Positions 1 to 7,482 of a stretch of DNA of 24,448 bases are shown one piece after another. The notes under the pieces were generated by a model. That model saw only the letters and a list, made by a program, of their open reading frames with translations, was not told where the DNA came from and searched no databases. The stretch covers positions 1 through 24,448 of the forward strand of contig JBGVNF010000013.1 in NCBI GenBank assembly GCA_045125245.1, written 5' to 3'. Each line of letters begins with the position of its first letter. Within the stretch, counting starts at the first letter, position 1. This stretch comes from SVEL01 sp045125245. Its GTDB lineage: Bacteria; Bacillota; Clostridia; Lachnospirales; Lachnospiraceae. The translations under genes and the position numbers were made by a program.

Positions 1-251
1 CACCTAGCTATATGTTGTGTTTTATCGGAAATATCACACAGTAATAAACTTGTATCAAGGGGGCATTTAGCAAATCACGGGTTCATCGAAACAGCGGTGA
101 AAAGTAGATGGATATTCGTAGCAGTAATCAAAACTATAGGCAGAAAATCGTCTTACATAACCGCCATGTTTCCGATAATGAGAATTATGTAATATCTTTT
201 GCGAATTGAAGTACTTGAGAAAGTATCGTTGTAAAATGTGTGTAAATGTGA
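1..251. other. Region without a recognised gene (window edge)
   Basis: No protein could be recognised here. Plus-strand frame 1 is open from the window edge to a TAA at 190-192 (63 codons), so this could be the 3' end of an upstream gene, but the peptide resembles nothing I know. The minus strand is also open in one frame from about 293 down to a TAA near 66, with no convincing start codon, so openness alone is weak evidence. A perfect 10-bp inverted repeat, TTATCGGAAA at 22-31 and TTTCCGATAA at 169-178, encloses 137 bases. Confidence 0.25.
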
Positions 252-257
252 TAGAAT
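229..257 (+). promoter_or_regulatory. Possible sigma-A promoter of the gtrA operon
   Basis: TTGTAA at 229-234 and TAGAAT at 252-257 are separated by 17 bp. Transcription would begin near 264, about 30 nt before the first start codon. The -35 box is imperfect (4 of 6). Confidence 0.4.
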
Positions 258-293
258 TAAGTATTGTGATTAATGCAAGGATGAGTAGGAAAA

Positions 294-737
294 ATGAATA
301 ATTTGATTAACAGAAAAACATTTTATGAAATGTTTAGATACGTCATTGTAGGAGGTATATCGGCAGTCGTTGACATTGCAGGATTAACCTTCTTCGTGGA
401 AGTGATATTTAATAGTGAAAAGACGCCTGTGAATATGGCTATAGCTACTGCAGCAGGATTTATGTTAGGGCTTATGTGCAATTATGTGTTGTCTATGATG
501 TTTGTTTTTACAAATGATTCTCAAAAGGAACAAAATAAGAAAAAAACACAGACATTTACCATATTTGCCTTAGTAGGAGTGGTAGGCCTTATATTGACAG
601 AGGTTCTTATGTATGTAGGAATGCTTGTGTGTTCAAAGGAAGGCTTTTGGTATGTGATACTATCTTGCTTCGTTAAAGGAATAGTTCTTATATGGAATTA
701 TGTGGGTAGAAAGGTATTTGTGTATAAAGGTAAATAG
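294..737 (+). CDS. GtrA-like family membrane protein
   Basis: A 147-residue protein with four predicted membrane helices (about residues 16-36, 47-70, 86-110 and 118-140), the size and topology of the GtrA/DPMS3 family. The asparagine-tyrosine before helix 2 (NYVLSMMFVF) and the ending WNYVGRKVFVY are typical of this family. Members are thought to help flip or present polyprenyl-linked sugars for modification of cell-surface glycans. A short purine-rich stretch (AGGA at 287-290, AAGGA at 277-281) precedes the ATG. It is the first gene of an operon: 33 bp separate it from the FAD oxidoreductase, which overlaps the following membrane-protein gene. The family call is firm; the substrate is unknown. 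Confidence 0.85.
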   Translation: MNNLINRKTFYEMFRYVIVGGISAVVDIAGLTFFVEVIFNSEKTPVNMAIATAAGFMLGLMCNYVLSMMFVFTNDSQKEQNKKKTQTFTIFALVGVVGLILTEVLMYVGMLVCSKEGFWYVILSCFVKGIVLIWNYVGRKVFVYKGK

Positions 738-770
738 AAAAGCAAAAGAAACAGAGTTGGAGAAAGAAAA

Positions 771-2342
771 ATGAGTGAATGTAGTAAAACAGCAATAATC
801 ATAGGAGCGGGTCCTGCAGGTCTTACAGCGGCATATTATCTTCTAAAGGAAACAGATATTAAGCCGATTATTTTAGAGGAAAGCGAATACATAGGTGGTA
901 TATCAAGAACTGCCAAGTATAATGGAAATAGAATTGATATAGGTGGTCATAGATTTTTCTCAAAGTCAGATGAGGTAAACAGATTATGGCAGGAGCTTAT
1001 GCCAGTGCAGGGTAAGCCTTCTATAGATGATTTGATATTGGGAGTAGAGAAGGAATTATCCGCTAATGGACCAGATCCAGAAGTAGAGGATAAGGTATTT
1101 CTTGTTAGAAATAGAATTTCTAGAATATTTTTCTTAAGAAAGTTTTTCGATTATCCTATTAAGATTAAATGGGCTACATTTAAAAATATGGGTTTAAAAC
1201 GTACTATTAAGGCAGGCTTTGGATATGTTAAAAGCAGTTTTGTAAAGTTGCCGGAAGATAATTTGGCAAACTTTTATATAAATCGTTTTGGAAAGCCTTT
1301 GTATGAGATGTTTTTTGAGGACTATACAGAGAAATTATGGGGAGTTAACCCTAAGTATTTATCGGCGGATTGGGGTGCACAGAGAGTAAAGGGCTTATCA
1401 TTGTGGAAGGCTATTACAAGTGCGATTACAAAGCCGTTTAAGTCAGGTAAAAATGTGGAAACATCTCTTATAGAAAGCTATCATTATCCTAAGTTTGGAC
1501 CAGGACAGTTATGGGAAACTCTTGCATTGAAGATAATAAGCATGGGTGGAGAGCTTAAGATGAATTGCAAGGTAGAGTCTTTTGAGGTAGATTCTGAGAG
1601 CAAGGATATAAGTAAGCTAGTGTGCAAGAGTGAAAAGGGTGTGGAAGAATATAAGGCAGATTATATATTTTCTTCAATGCCTGTAAAGGATTTGGTAATC
1701 GGACTTGGAGAAAATGTGCCAGCAGATGTAAAAGATGTGGCAACAAACCTTCCATACAGAGATTTTATTACTGTAGGATTGCTTGTGGATTCTATGAAGC
1801 TTAAGAATAATACAAAGGTAAAAACTCTTACAGGTGATGTTCCAGATTGTTGGATATATATTCAGGAAAGAGATGTAAAGATAGGTAGATTGCAGTTATT
1901 TAATAACTGGTCGCCATATATGGTATGTGATCCTAAGAAATATATGTGGATTGGACTTGAATACTTCTGCAACGAAGGCGATGAGATGTGGAATATGGGT
2001 GATGATGAATTTATCAAATTTGCAATATCAGAGCTTGAAAAAATAGATGTATTAGAGAAGAATGTAGTAAAGGATAGTGTTCGTATTAAAGTAAAGAAAG
2101 CATATCCAGCATATTTTGGAGCATATACGGAGTTTGATAAGGTTAGAGCATATTTAGATACTATACCTAATTTGTTCTGTATAGGACGAAACGGACAGCA
2201 TCGCTATAACAATATGGATCATTCTATGATGACAGCTTATGAGGCAGTTAATGTAATTAAAAATGGTAGCGTAGATAAGACTGCTGTATGGAATGTTAAT
2301 ACAGAAAAAGAATATCACGAGGTAAAGAGTGATGAAAAATAA
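771..2342 (+). CDS. NAD(P)/FAD-dependent oxidoreductase (UDP-galactopyranose mutase / HemY-like)
   Basis: A 523-residue flavoprotein. The N-terminus carries the dinucleotide-binding GxGxxG (G12-A-G14-P-A-G17) after a hydrophobic strand, followed by an acidic residue pair and the GGISRT and GGHRFF segments of the amine oxidase / protoporphyrinogen oxidase-like superfamily. The C-terminal IGRNGQHRYNNMDHSMMTAY is the usual second FAD-contacting stretch. This subgroup often sits beside GtrA and glycosyltransferase genes and is sometimes labelled UDP-galactopyranose mutase-like. I see no basis for assigning a sugar substrate. It lies 33 bp after gtrA, and its stop codon overlaps the start of the next gene, so translation is probably coupled. 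Likely cytoplasmic or membrane-associated. Confidence 0.82.
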   Translation: MSECSKTAIIIGAGPAGLTAAYYLLKETDIKPIILEESEYIGGISRTAKYNGNRIDIGGHRFFSKSDEVNRLWQELMPVQGKPSIDDLILGVEKELSANGPDPEVEDKVFLVRNRISRIFFLRKFFDYPIKIKWATFKNMGLKRTIKAGFGYVKSSFVKLPEDNLANFYINRFGKPLYEMFFEDYTEKLWGVNPKYLSADWGAQRVKGLSLWKAITSAITKPFKSGKNVETSLIESYHYPKFGPGQLWETLALKIISMGGELKMNCKVESFEVDSESKDISKLVCKSEKGVEEYKADYIFSSMPVKDLVIGLGENVPADVKDVATNLPYRDFITVGLLVDSMKLKNNTKVKTLTGDVPDCWIYIQERDVKIGRLQLFNNWSPYMVCDPKKYMWIGLEYFCNEGDEMWNMGDDEFIKFAISELEKIDVLEKNVVKDSVRIKVKKAYPAYFGAYTEFDKVRAYLDTIPNLFCIGRNGQHRYNNMDHSMMTAYEAVNVIKNGSVDKTAVWNVNTEKEYHEVKSDEK

Positions 2343-3816
2343 GTTGAAATGGTTTACTCCTACTAGGATTACGATTATCTTGTGTGTAGCCACTATGTTT
2401 ATATATTGGTTATCTTATATGGGAATGCACAATGTGGATTATCCTATGCTTAATAAAGTGTCAGATTATGATCCTTATATACAGCAGTTTGATGCCTTTA
2501 AAAAGGGTCAGCTTCATTTGGATTGGCAGGTAGATGAAAAGCTAATGGCACTTGAAAATCCTTATGACCCAGAACAACGTAAAGGTGTGGACTTCCTATG
2601 GGATAGAGCATATTATGATGGTAAATATTATTCGTATTTTGGCATTACGCCTATTGTGACAGTAATGTATCCATTTTATTTATTAAGTGGAATTTTGCCA
2701 GCACCATTGATTATGCAGTTAATATATATGCTTATATTTGCCATAGTTTTTCCAAAGTTACTTATGATGCTATTTGATAGATATGGCAAGGATGTATCCT
2801 CAGTGATAAAGGTGCTTATAGGATATACTTCATATTTATCAAGCTTAAATTTATTATTTGGAAGAGGGCGAAATCCATTTTATTACATTGCATGTACATC
2901 AGCGATTGCCTTTATAACGTGGTTTGCCTATTTGTTCTTTAAAGGTATTTTTGAGGAAGAACATAAGAAAAGATGCATTTATTTCTTATTTGCAGGATTA
3001 ATGTTTGCACTAAGCTTCCATGCAAGAGTGAATACAGCATTTACAGCAGTATTTTTTATAGTTCCAGTAGTCATAATGAAGCTTATAATGGGCAAAAGAA
3101 ATATTAAAGAGAAGCTTACAGAACTAGGATTCCTTGGAGTGTTTGTAGTAGCTGGATTTATTTTTTCATTCTCTTATAATAATGCCAGATTTGACAATCC
3201 GTTGGAATTTGGAACTAATTACCAGTTAACAGTGGGAGATGTTTCGAAATATAAGCTAGATATAAGCGAATTTGATGATGCCTTTAAGTATTATTTTGAA
3301 GCAGAGCCATTGGAAGATTTAAAGGTAGGTAGAATGGTCTTTAATGATAAGAAACCTGAAAATATGGACAGATATTTATACGTATCAGGATACCTTGGAC
3401 TATATGCCATTCCGTTTATGATGTTTAGCCTAGTAGCGGTAGTGATAATGGCAATAAAAGGTAAATCCATAGCCTATAAGATTACATTGGCATCAACAGT
3501 GATAGGTGGATTTGTAATGGCCTGGATGAATTTCTGTTTAGGTGGCGTAATATTTAGATATCTTGCAGATTTTTCTACGGAGGTTTCTGTATGTGCGGCA
3601 TTAGGTATGCTATTCTTATTTGAACAGGGAAGATTTATAGAGAATAAAAAGGTTAAAATATTATTAGAAACTTGTCTTGTGCTATTCTTGTTATATTCAA
3701 TATATAAGGTATTTGTTATATTGAGCATAGATAGTGGTAATTTATTTGATATAAGAGAGGATACATTCTTTGCAAAGTATTTAAAGGTTAAAGTAGAGTC
3801 TGTAGTAATTAAATAA
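2332..3816 (+). CDS. Polytopic membrane protein of unknown function, possibly GT-C-like
   Basis: A 494-residue protein from the ATG at 2332, with a first helix near residues 14-34, a long extracytoplasmic-looking loop (about 35-110) and roughly nine further hydrophobic segments. The loop holds conserved-looking patches such as DPYIQQFDAFKKGQLHLD, LENPYDPEQR and WDRAYYDGKYYSYFG. I know these from uncharacterised membrane proteins that resemble GT-C glycosyltransferases, but no catalytic motif can be named with confidence. A GTG at 2329 is an alternative start; the GAGGT at 2319-2323 is better spaced for ATG. The start lies inside the upstream gene (11-bp overlap), indicating translational coupling. 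It is the last gene before a strong terminator. A role in surface glycan assembly is inferred only from gtrA. Confidence 0.72.
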   Translation: MKNKLKWFTPTRITIILCVATMFIYWLSYMGMHNVDYPMLNKVSDYDPYIQQFDAFKKGQLHLDWQVDEKLMALENPYDPEQRKGVDFLWDRAYYDGKYYSYFGITPIVTVMYPFYLLSGILPAPLIMQLIYMLIFAIVFPKLLMMLFDRYGKDVSSVIKVLIGYTSYLSSLNLLFGRGRNPFYYIACTSAIAFITWFAYLFFKGIFEEEHKKRCIYFLFAGLMFALSFHARVNTAFTAVFFIVPVVIMKLIMGKRNIKEKLTELGFLGVFVVAGFIFSFSYNNARFDNPLEFGTNYQLTVGDVSKYKLDISEFDDAFKYYFEAEPLEDLKVGRMVFNDKKPENMDRYLYVSGYLGLYAIPFMMFSLVAVVIMAIKGKSIAYKITLASTVIGGFVMAWMNFCLGGVIFRYLADFSTEVSVCAALGMLFLFEQGRFIENKKVKILLETCLVLFLLYSIYKVFVILSIDSGNLFDIREDTFFAKYLKVKVESVVIK

Positions 3817-3826
3817 TAATTTATAA

Positions 3827-3864
3827 AAAAAGTCGATACCGCAAAAAGCAAGTATCGACTTTTT
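3827..3864. terminator. Bidirectional rho-independent terminator
   Basis: A 13-bp perfect stem (AAAAAGTCGATAC at 3827-3839, GTATCGACTTTTT at 3852-3864) with a 12-nt loop. The A-run on the left and T-run on the right let it end both the gtrA operon and the convergent minus-strand gene. Confidence 0.9.
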
Positions 3865-3888
3865 TATATTAATATTAATAATTATAAT

Positions 3889-5079
3889 TTAGTCAGTAAA
3901 GTTATCAAAGTAACCCTGAACGAGGATGATAGGAGTTCCCTTATCACCAGAACCACTTGTAAGGTCACATAATGAACCGATGAGGTCTGTAAGCTGTCTA
4001 GGTGTTGTACCCTGAGAAGCCATATTACCTACTAAGTTGTCGTTCTTAGATTTAATACTATTTGAGATAGCTTCCTTTAAAGCTTCGCCTGAAAGATTCT
4101 TGAAATCATTATCAGCAAGATATTTAAGCTTTAACTCATTTGGTGTTCCTACAAGACCGCTTGTGAAAGCAGGAGAAACAACTGGGTCAGCTAACTCCCA
4201 AATCTTACCCTGTGGATCCTTGAAAGCACCATCGCCGTATACCATAACTTCAACGTGCTTGCCAGTCTCTTCTAAAATCTTAGCCTGAATTGCTTCAACT
4301 AAGTCTGTACATTCCTGAGGGAAGAGTTTGATTGTATCTTCTGTAGACTTATTTGAACCAAGGAGACCATACTTAGCATTGAAACCGCTACCGTTTACAG
4401 AGCTTGTAAGGATATCGTCAAGGCCACATACAACCTTAGCACCAGCCTCTTTTAAGATTCTCTTTGTTCTAACTCTTGTGTGAATGTCACAGTTGATAAT
4501 GCAATCTGTGTAATTAAGGATTGTCTTAGCCTGATTTGCGAAGATAACTTCAACCTCAGCGCCAGCTTCCTTGATAATATTTGAATAATATTCAACATAG
4601 TCAACGCCAGTAAACTCATGCTTATTCTCACCGAATAATTCACGATATCTCTCTAATGTTAATACATCAGAGTATGGGTTAATACCTGCGTCGTCAAGCT
4701 GATCATATGTTAATAAGCTGTTACCAACTTCGTCGCTAGGGTAGCTGAGCATTAATACAACCTTTTTAGCGCCCATAGCAATTCCTCTAAGACAAATTGC
4801 AAAACGGTTACGAGAAAGGATTGGGAAAATAACACCAACTGTTTCTCCGCCTAATTTCGCTCTTACATCATCTGCGATATTCTGTACAGATGCATAATTA
4901 CCCTGAGCTCTCGCTACGATAGACTCTGTAATAGCGATAACGTCTTTGTCTCTAAGACTAAAGCCTTCGCTCTTAGCTGCATCTAACACACTTGTAACAG
5001 TGATGTCTACTAAATTGTCGCCCTGTCTGATGATTGGACCACGAATTCCTCTTGAAACTGTACCAACTTTTCTTTCCAT
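3889..5079 (-). CDS. Coenzyme F420-0:L-glutamate ligase-like protein (CofE family)
   Basis: A 396-residue soluble protein. The N-terminus (GIRGPIIRQGDNLVDI, then DKDVIAITESIVARAQG) matches the CofE/FbiB pattern of a GD-rich start followed by a 'DVIxITExIVxxxQG' strand. Classical CofE adds gamma-linked glutamates to coenzyme F420-0 using GTP and is about 250 residues. This one has some 140 extra residues, including GDGAFKDPQGKIWELADPVVSP and a Ser/Gly-rich C-terminus. Firmicutes of this type are not known to make F420, so the substrate is probably different. The start is supported by an AGAAGG ribosome binding site on the minus strand 9 nt before the ATG. It is monocistronic, between the terminator at 3827-3864 and a divergent M18 peptidase gene. 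Confidence 0.75.
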   Translation of the reverse strand: MERKVGTVSRGIRGPIIRQGDNLVDITVTSVLDAAKSEGFSLRDKDVIAITESIVARAQGNYASVQNIADDVRAKLGGETVGVIFPILSRNRFAICLRGIAMGAKKVVLMLSYPSDEVGNSLLTYDQLDDAGINPYSDVLTLERYRELFGENKHEFTGVDYVEYYSNIIKEAGAEVEVIFANQAKTILNYTDCIINCDIHTRVRTKRILKEAGAKVVCGLDDILTSSVNGSGFNAKYGLLGSNKSTEDTIKLFPQECTDLVEAIQAKILEETGKHVEVMVYGDGAFKDPQGKIWELADPVVSPAFTSGLVGTPNELKLKYLADNDFKNLSGEALKEAISNSIKSKNDNLVGNMASQGTTPRQLTDLIGSLCDLTSGSGDKGTPIILVQGYFDNFTD

Positions 5080-5133
5080 AGTTTTCTACCTTCTATTCTA
5101 TATAGATTGTGCTTTTTTGAGTAAAAATGTAGT

Positions 5134-5162
5134 TGCATAACTATCATTAGAGATTATGTCAA
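5134..5162 (-). promoter_or_regulatory. Possible promoter of the CofE-like gene
   Basis: On the minus strand a perfect TTGACA (5162-5157) lies 17 bp from TATGCA (5139-5134). The -10 box is weak (3 of 6). Confidence 0.35.
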
Positions 5163-5278
5163 AAAAACACATAAATATTATACATATAAATGCGTCATAT
5201 GGCAATAAAAAAATTTAAAAGTTTAATATGATGAAGTAAAGTGATGTAGTAATAAGTTTATAACAAAGTATCGTAGCA

Positions 5279-5307
5279 TTTACAGAAGTGGGGAAATATG
5301 CTAATAT
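5279..5307 (+). promoter_or_regulatory. Possible promoter of the M18 aminopeptidase gene
   Basis: TTTACA (5279-5284) and TAATAT (5302-5307) are 17 bp apart. The remaining leader to 5408 is about 95 nt, AT-rich, without clear structure. The 5080-5407 intergenic region otherwise shows nothing recognisable. Confidence 0.4.
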
Positions 5308-5407
5308 TTATGATATGAAAACAGTAAGAAGTATATTTTTGGGAAAATTAGATGATAAAAAATATGTTTTAACATAAAAGCAATAAGGCGAAAGGAAGCT
5401 TTAGAAT

Positions 5408-6706
5408 ATGGAAAATAAATTAAAGATTACAACAGAAAGATTGATAAATGCAATTAATGAATCAACTTGCGCATTTACAGCAGCGATGTCAGCAATGGAA
5501 AGACTTAAGGGGGCAGGATTTACAGAGCTTACTTTGGAAGAGTGTTGGGATATAAAAAAAGGTGGAAAATATTATATAAATGTTCACGATTCTTCAGTAT
5601 TTGCATTTAGTATTGGTAAGGATTTTCATAATGGAATGCTTCGTGTTGCAGCAGCTCATACAGACCATCCATGTCTTTATATTAAGCCATCTCCAGAAAT
5701 GATAGCTAAAGGATACGGAAAATTAAATGTGGAGGTATATGGTGGCCCTATTTTAAATACATGGTTAGACAGACCACTTTCTGTTGCAGGTAGAGTAGCA
5801 TTAAAGAGTGATAATCCATTTGAACCTGTTACTAAAATTATAGATATTCAGAAATCAATTCTTACTATTCCAAATCTTGCTATTCATATGAATAGAGAGG
5901 TAAATAAGGGAGTAGAGCTTAATCGTCAGAATGATATGGCACCACTTGTAACCATATTTGAAGATGAACTTAATAAAGATAATTTCTTTATGGAATATTT
6001 AGCTAAGTATCTTGAAGTAGAAGCAAGTGATATTCTAGATTTTGAATTATATGCATACAATACAGATAAGGGCGAAGTTGTTGGGATAAATGATGAGATG
6101 ATATCAGCACCTAGACTTGATAATATAACATCAGTAGTAGCGTGTCTTGAGGGAATAATTGGTGCCACAAGAGATGATGGAATCAATGTAATAGCTCTTT
6201 ATGATAATGAAGAAATCGGAAGTAGAACTAAGCAGGGTGCAGATTCTAATTTATTTGGATATGTGATAGAAAAATTATATATGGCATTAGGTTATGGAAG
6301 AGATGAATATCTTGCTGCTACTATGAAGGGATTTTTATTATCTATGGATGTGGCCCATGGATTGCATCCAAATAAGATGGAAAAATCTGATCCAACAAAT
6401 CAGAATATGATGAATGGTGGAATCGTAATTAAGCGTGCAAGCTCACAGACTTACGCTACAGACAGTAAAACTATAGCCATGATAGAGATGATTTGTAGAA
6501 ACAATGAGATTCCTTATCAGAAATATGCATGTCGTTCAGATGGTACAACGGGCAGTACGCTTGGAACAATTGCAAATAAGTATTTGCCAATGCGTGCTAT
6601 AGATGTGGGAGTACCTATTCTTGCAATGCACTCGGCGAGGGAACTTATGGGTGTGAAAGACCAGATGTATATGGAAAATCTTGTAAAAGCATTTTTTGAA
6701 GCATAA
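5408..6706 (+). CDS. M18 family aspartyl aminopeptidase
   Basis: A 432-residue metallopeptidase, the usual size of bacterial M18 enzymes (apeB-like). The di-zinc site is readable: AAHTDHP (H84, D86), PRLDN (D238), YDNEEIGS (catalytic and metal glutamates E268/E269), MDVAHGLHPN (D314) and LAMHSARELMG (H408). These cytoplasmic enzymes remove N-terminal acidic residues from peptides. The GAAAGGAAG sequence ahead of 5408 serves as ribosome binding site. A LURP-one-like gene follows after 24 bp and is probably co-transcribed. All expected active-site residues are present, so I expect an active enzyme. Confidence 0.92.
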   Translation: MENKLKITTERLINAINESTCAFTAAMSAMERLKGAGFTELTLEECWDIKKGGKYYINVHDSSVFAFSIGKDFHNGMLRVAAAHTDHPCLYIKPSPEMIAKGYGKLNVEVYGGPILNTWLDRPLSVAGRVALKSDNPFEPVTKIIDIQKSILTIPNLAIHMNREVNKGVELNRQNDMAPLVTIFEDELNKDNFFMEYLAKYLEVEASDILDFELYAYNTDKGEVVGINDEMISAPRLDNITSVVACLEGIIGATRDDGINVIALYDNEEIGSRTKQGADSNLFGYVIEKLYMALGYGRDEYLAATMKGFLLSMDVAHGLHPNKMEKSDPTNQNMMNGGIVIKRASSQTYATDSKTIAMIEMICRNNEIPYQKYACRSDGTTGSTLGTIANKYLPMRAIDVGVPILAMHSARELMGVKDQMYMENLVKAFFEA

Positions 6707-6730
6707 AATGAAAAAACGGAGGGATAAAAG

Positions 6731-7207
6731 ATGAATTTGTATATGAAACAAGAAATATTTACATGGGGTGATAAGTTTTGGATTTATGACCAGAATGGAA
6801 ATGGTAAATATTATGTAGAGGGAGAAGTGTTTAGCTTTGGTAAGAAGCTTCATATGTATGATGCCAATGGTCAGGAAGTGGCATATATACAACAAAAGCT
6901 TCTGACATTTTTGCCAAAGTATGAAATATACGATGCTGGAGGCTTAGTTGCAGAGGTGGTTAAGGATTTTACATTCTTTCATCAAAAGTATGAAGTAAAT
7001 GGACCAGGATGGGTGGTTGAAGGTGATTTCTTTGACCATGAATATCAGATTATGGATAGTAACGGTGTTATAGCTGCTGTATCAAAGGAATGGTTTACAT
7101 TTGGGGATGCATATCAAATTCAGGTGGCAGACCATGTGAAGGATTCATTTGTGGTAGCGATAGTACTTGTGATAGATGCATGTATTGCTGCGCAGAGGAA
7201 TGATTAA
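6731..7207 (+). CDS. LURP-one-related / tubby-like (phospholipid scramblase-fold) protein
   Basis: A 158-residue protein made of repeated beta-hairpin units with the pattern 'IYDQNGN', 'MYDANGQ', 'IYDAGGL', 'IMDSNGV', the strand-turn-strand layout of the LURP-one-related (LOR) family, which shares the tubby / scramblase beta-barrel. The first residues (YMKQEIFTWGDKFWIYD) match the family opening. The C-terminal helix (about 136-153, VKDSFVVAIVLVIDACIAAQ) corresponds to the buried central helix of the barrel. Bacterial members have no established function. A strong GGAGGG precedes the ATG, and the gene lies 24 bp behind the M18 peptidase. Confidence 0.82.
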   Translation: MNLYMKQEIFTWGDKFWIYDQNGNGKYYVEGEVFSFGKKLHMYDANGQEVAYIQQKLLTFLPKYEIYDAGGLVAEVVKDFTFFHQKYEVNGPGWVVEGDFFDHEYQIMDSNGVIAAVSKEWFTFGDAYQIQVADHVKDSFVVAIVLVIDACIAAQRND

Positions 7208-7280
7208 AGTGGTGAGCTATGCGCATCCCACATAATTAAAAACTTATATGAGCCACGCGGCATTCGCCGCATATAACAAC

Positions 7281-7330
7281 AAATAAAAAAGGTCTGCCAG
7301 AGAGTAAACTCTCGTCAGACCTTTTATTTA
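7281..7330. terminator. Bidirectional terminator between the LURP-one gene and argG
   Basis: AAATAAAAAAGGTCTG (7281-7296) pairs with CAGACCTTTTATTTA (7316-7330), and an inner GAGAGT/ACTCTC hairpin extends the stem. A-rich left and T-rich right flanks make it work for both converging genes. Confidence 0.85.
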
Positions 7331-7463
7331 TTATATAGGAAAGTTCTCTAAACTTCCTATATAATAAAAAACGCTCCGCTAAGAATCGCACTGCGGCGGA
7401 GAAGAAGATGTTGCTAAAGCAACCCGCCGCAGGCGGAGAATCTCGCAAGCGAGATTCTTTCTT
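7331..7463. repeat. 133-bp dispersed hairpin repeat, copy A
   Basis: This copy aligns without gaps to 23067-23199 with 127 of 133 identical bases. It holds three foldable parts. An AT-rich hairpin spans 7331-7364. A GC-rich rod pairs CTCCGC (7374-7379) with GCGGAG (7433-7438), CTGCGGCGG (7391-7399) with CCGCCGCAG (7424-7432), and GTTGC (7410-7414) with GCAAC (7419-7423). A perfect 10-bp hairpin has arms at 7437-7446 and 7449-7458. It is more GC-rich than its surroundings and has no open reading frame of note. Confidence 0.85.
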
Positions 7464-7482
7464 ATTGTTATGCGTGGCTCAT

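Larger units (their letters stand above)
7248..7482. repeat. 11-bp inverted repeat bounding the argG 3' intergenic region
   Basis: ATGAGCCACGC (7248-7258) and GCGTGGCTCAT (7472-7482) are exact reverse complements and enclose a terminator and the 133-bp repeat. The right arm ends at the base before the argG stop codon (7483-7485, minus). Inside the left arm is a GCGGC/GCCGC hairpin (7257-7270). The arms could be termini of an inserted module or the foot of a long hairpin. Confidence 0.6.

Noticed and set aside
78..89. T-loop-like GGGTTCATCGAA suggesting a tRNA
   Set aside because: No cloverleaf stems or acceptor pairing could be drawn around it.
3474..3851. 125-codon minus-strand frame at the end of the membrane-protein gene
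   Set aside because: It runs antisense through coding sequence into the terminator, with no ribosome binding site.
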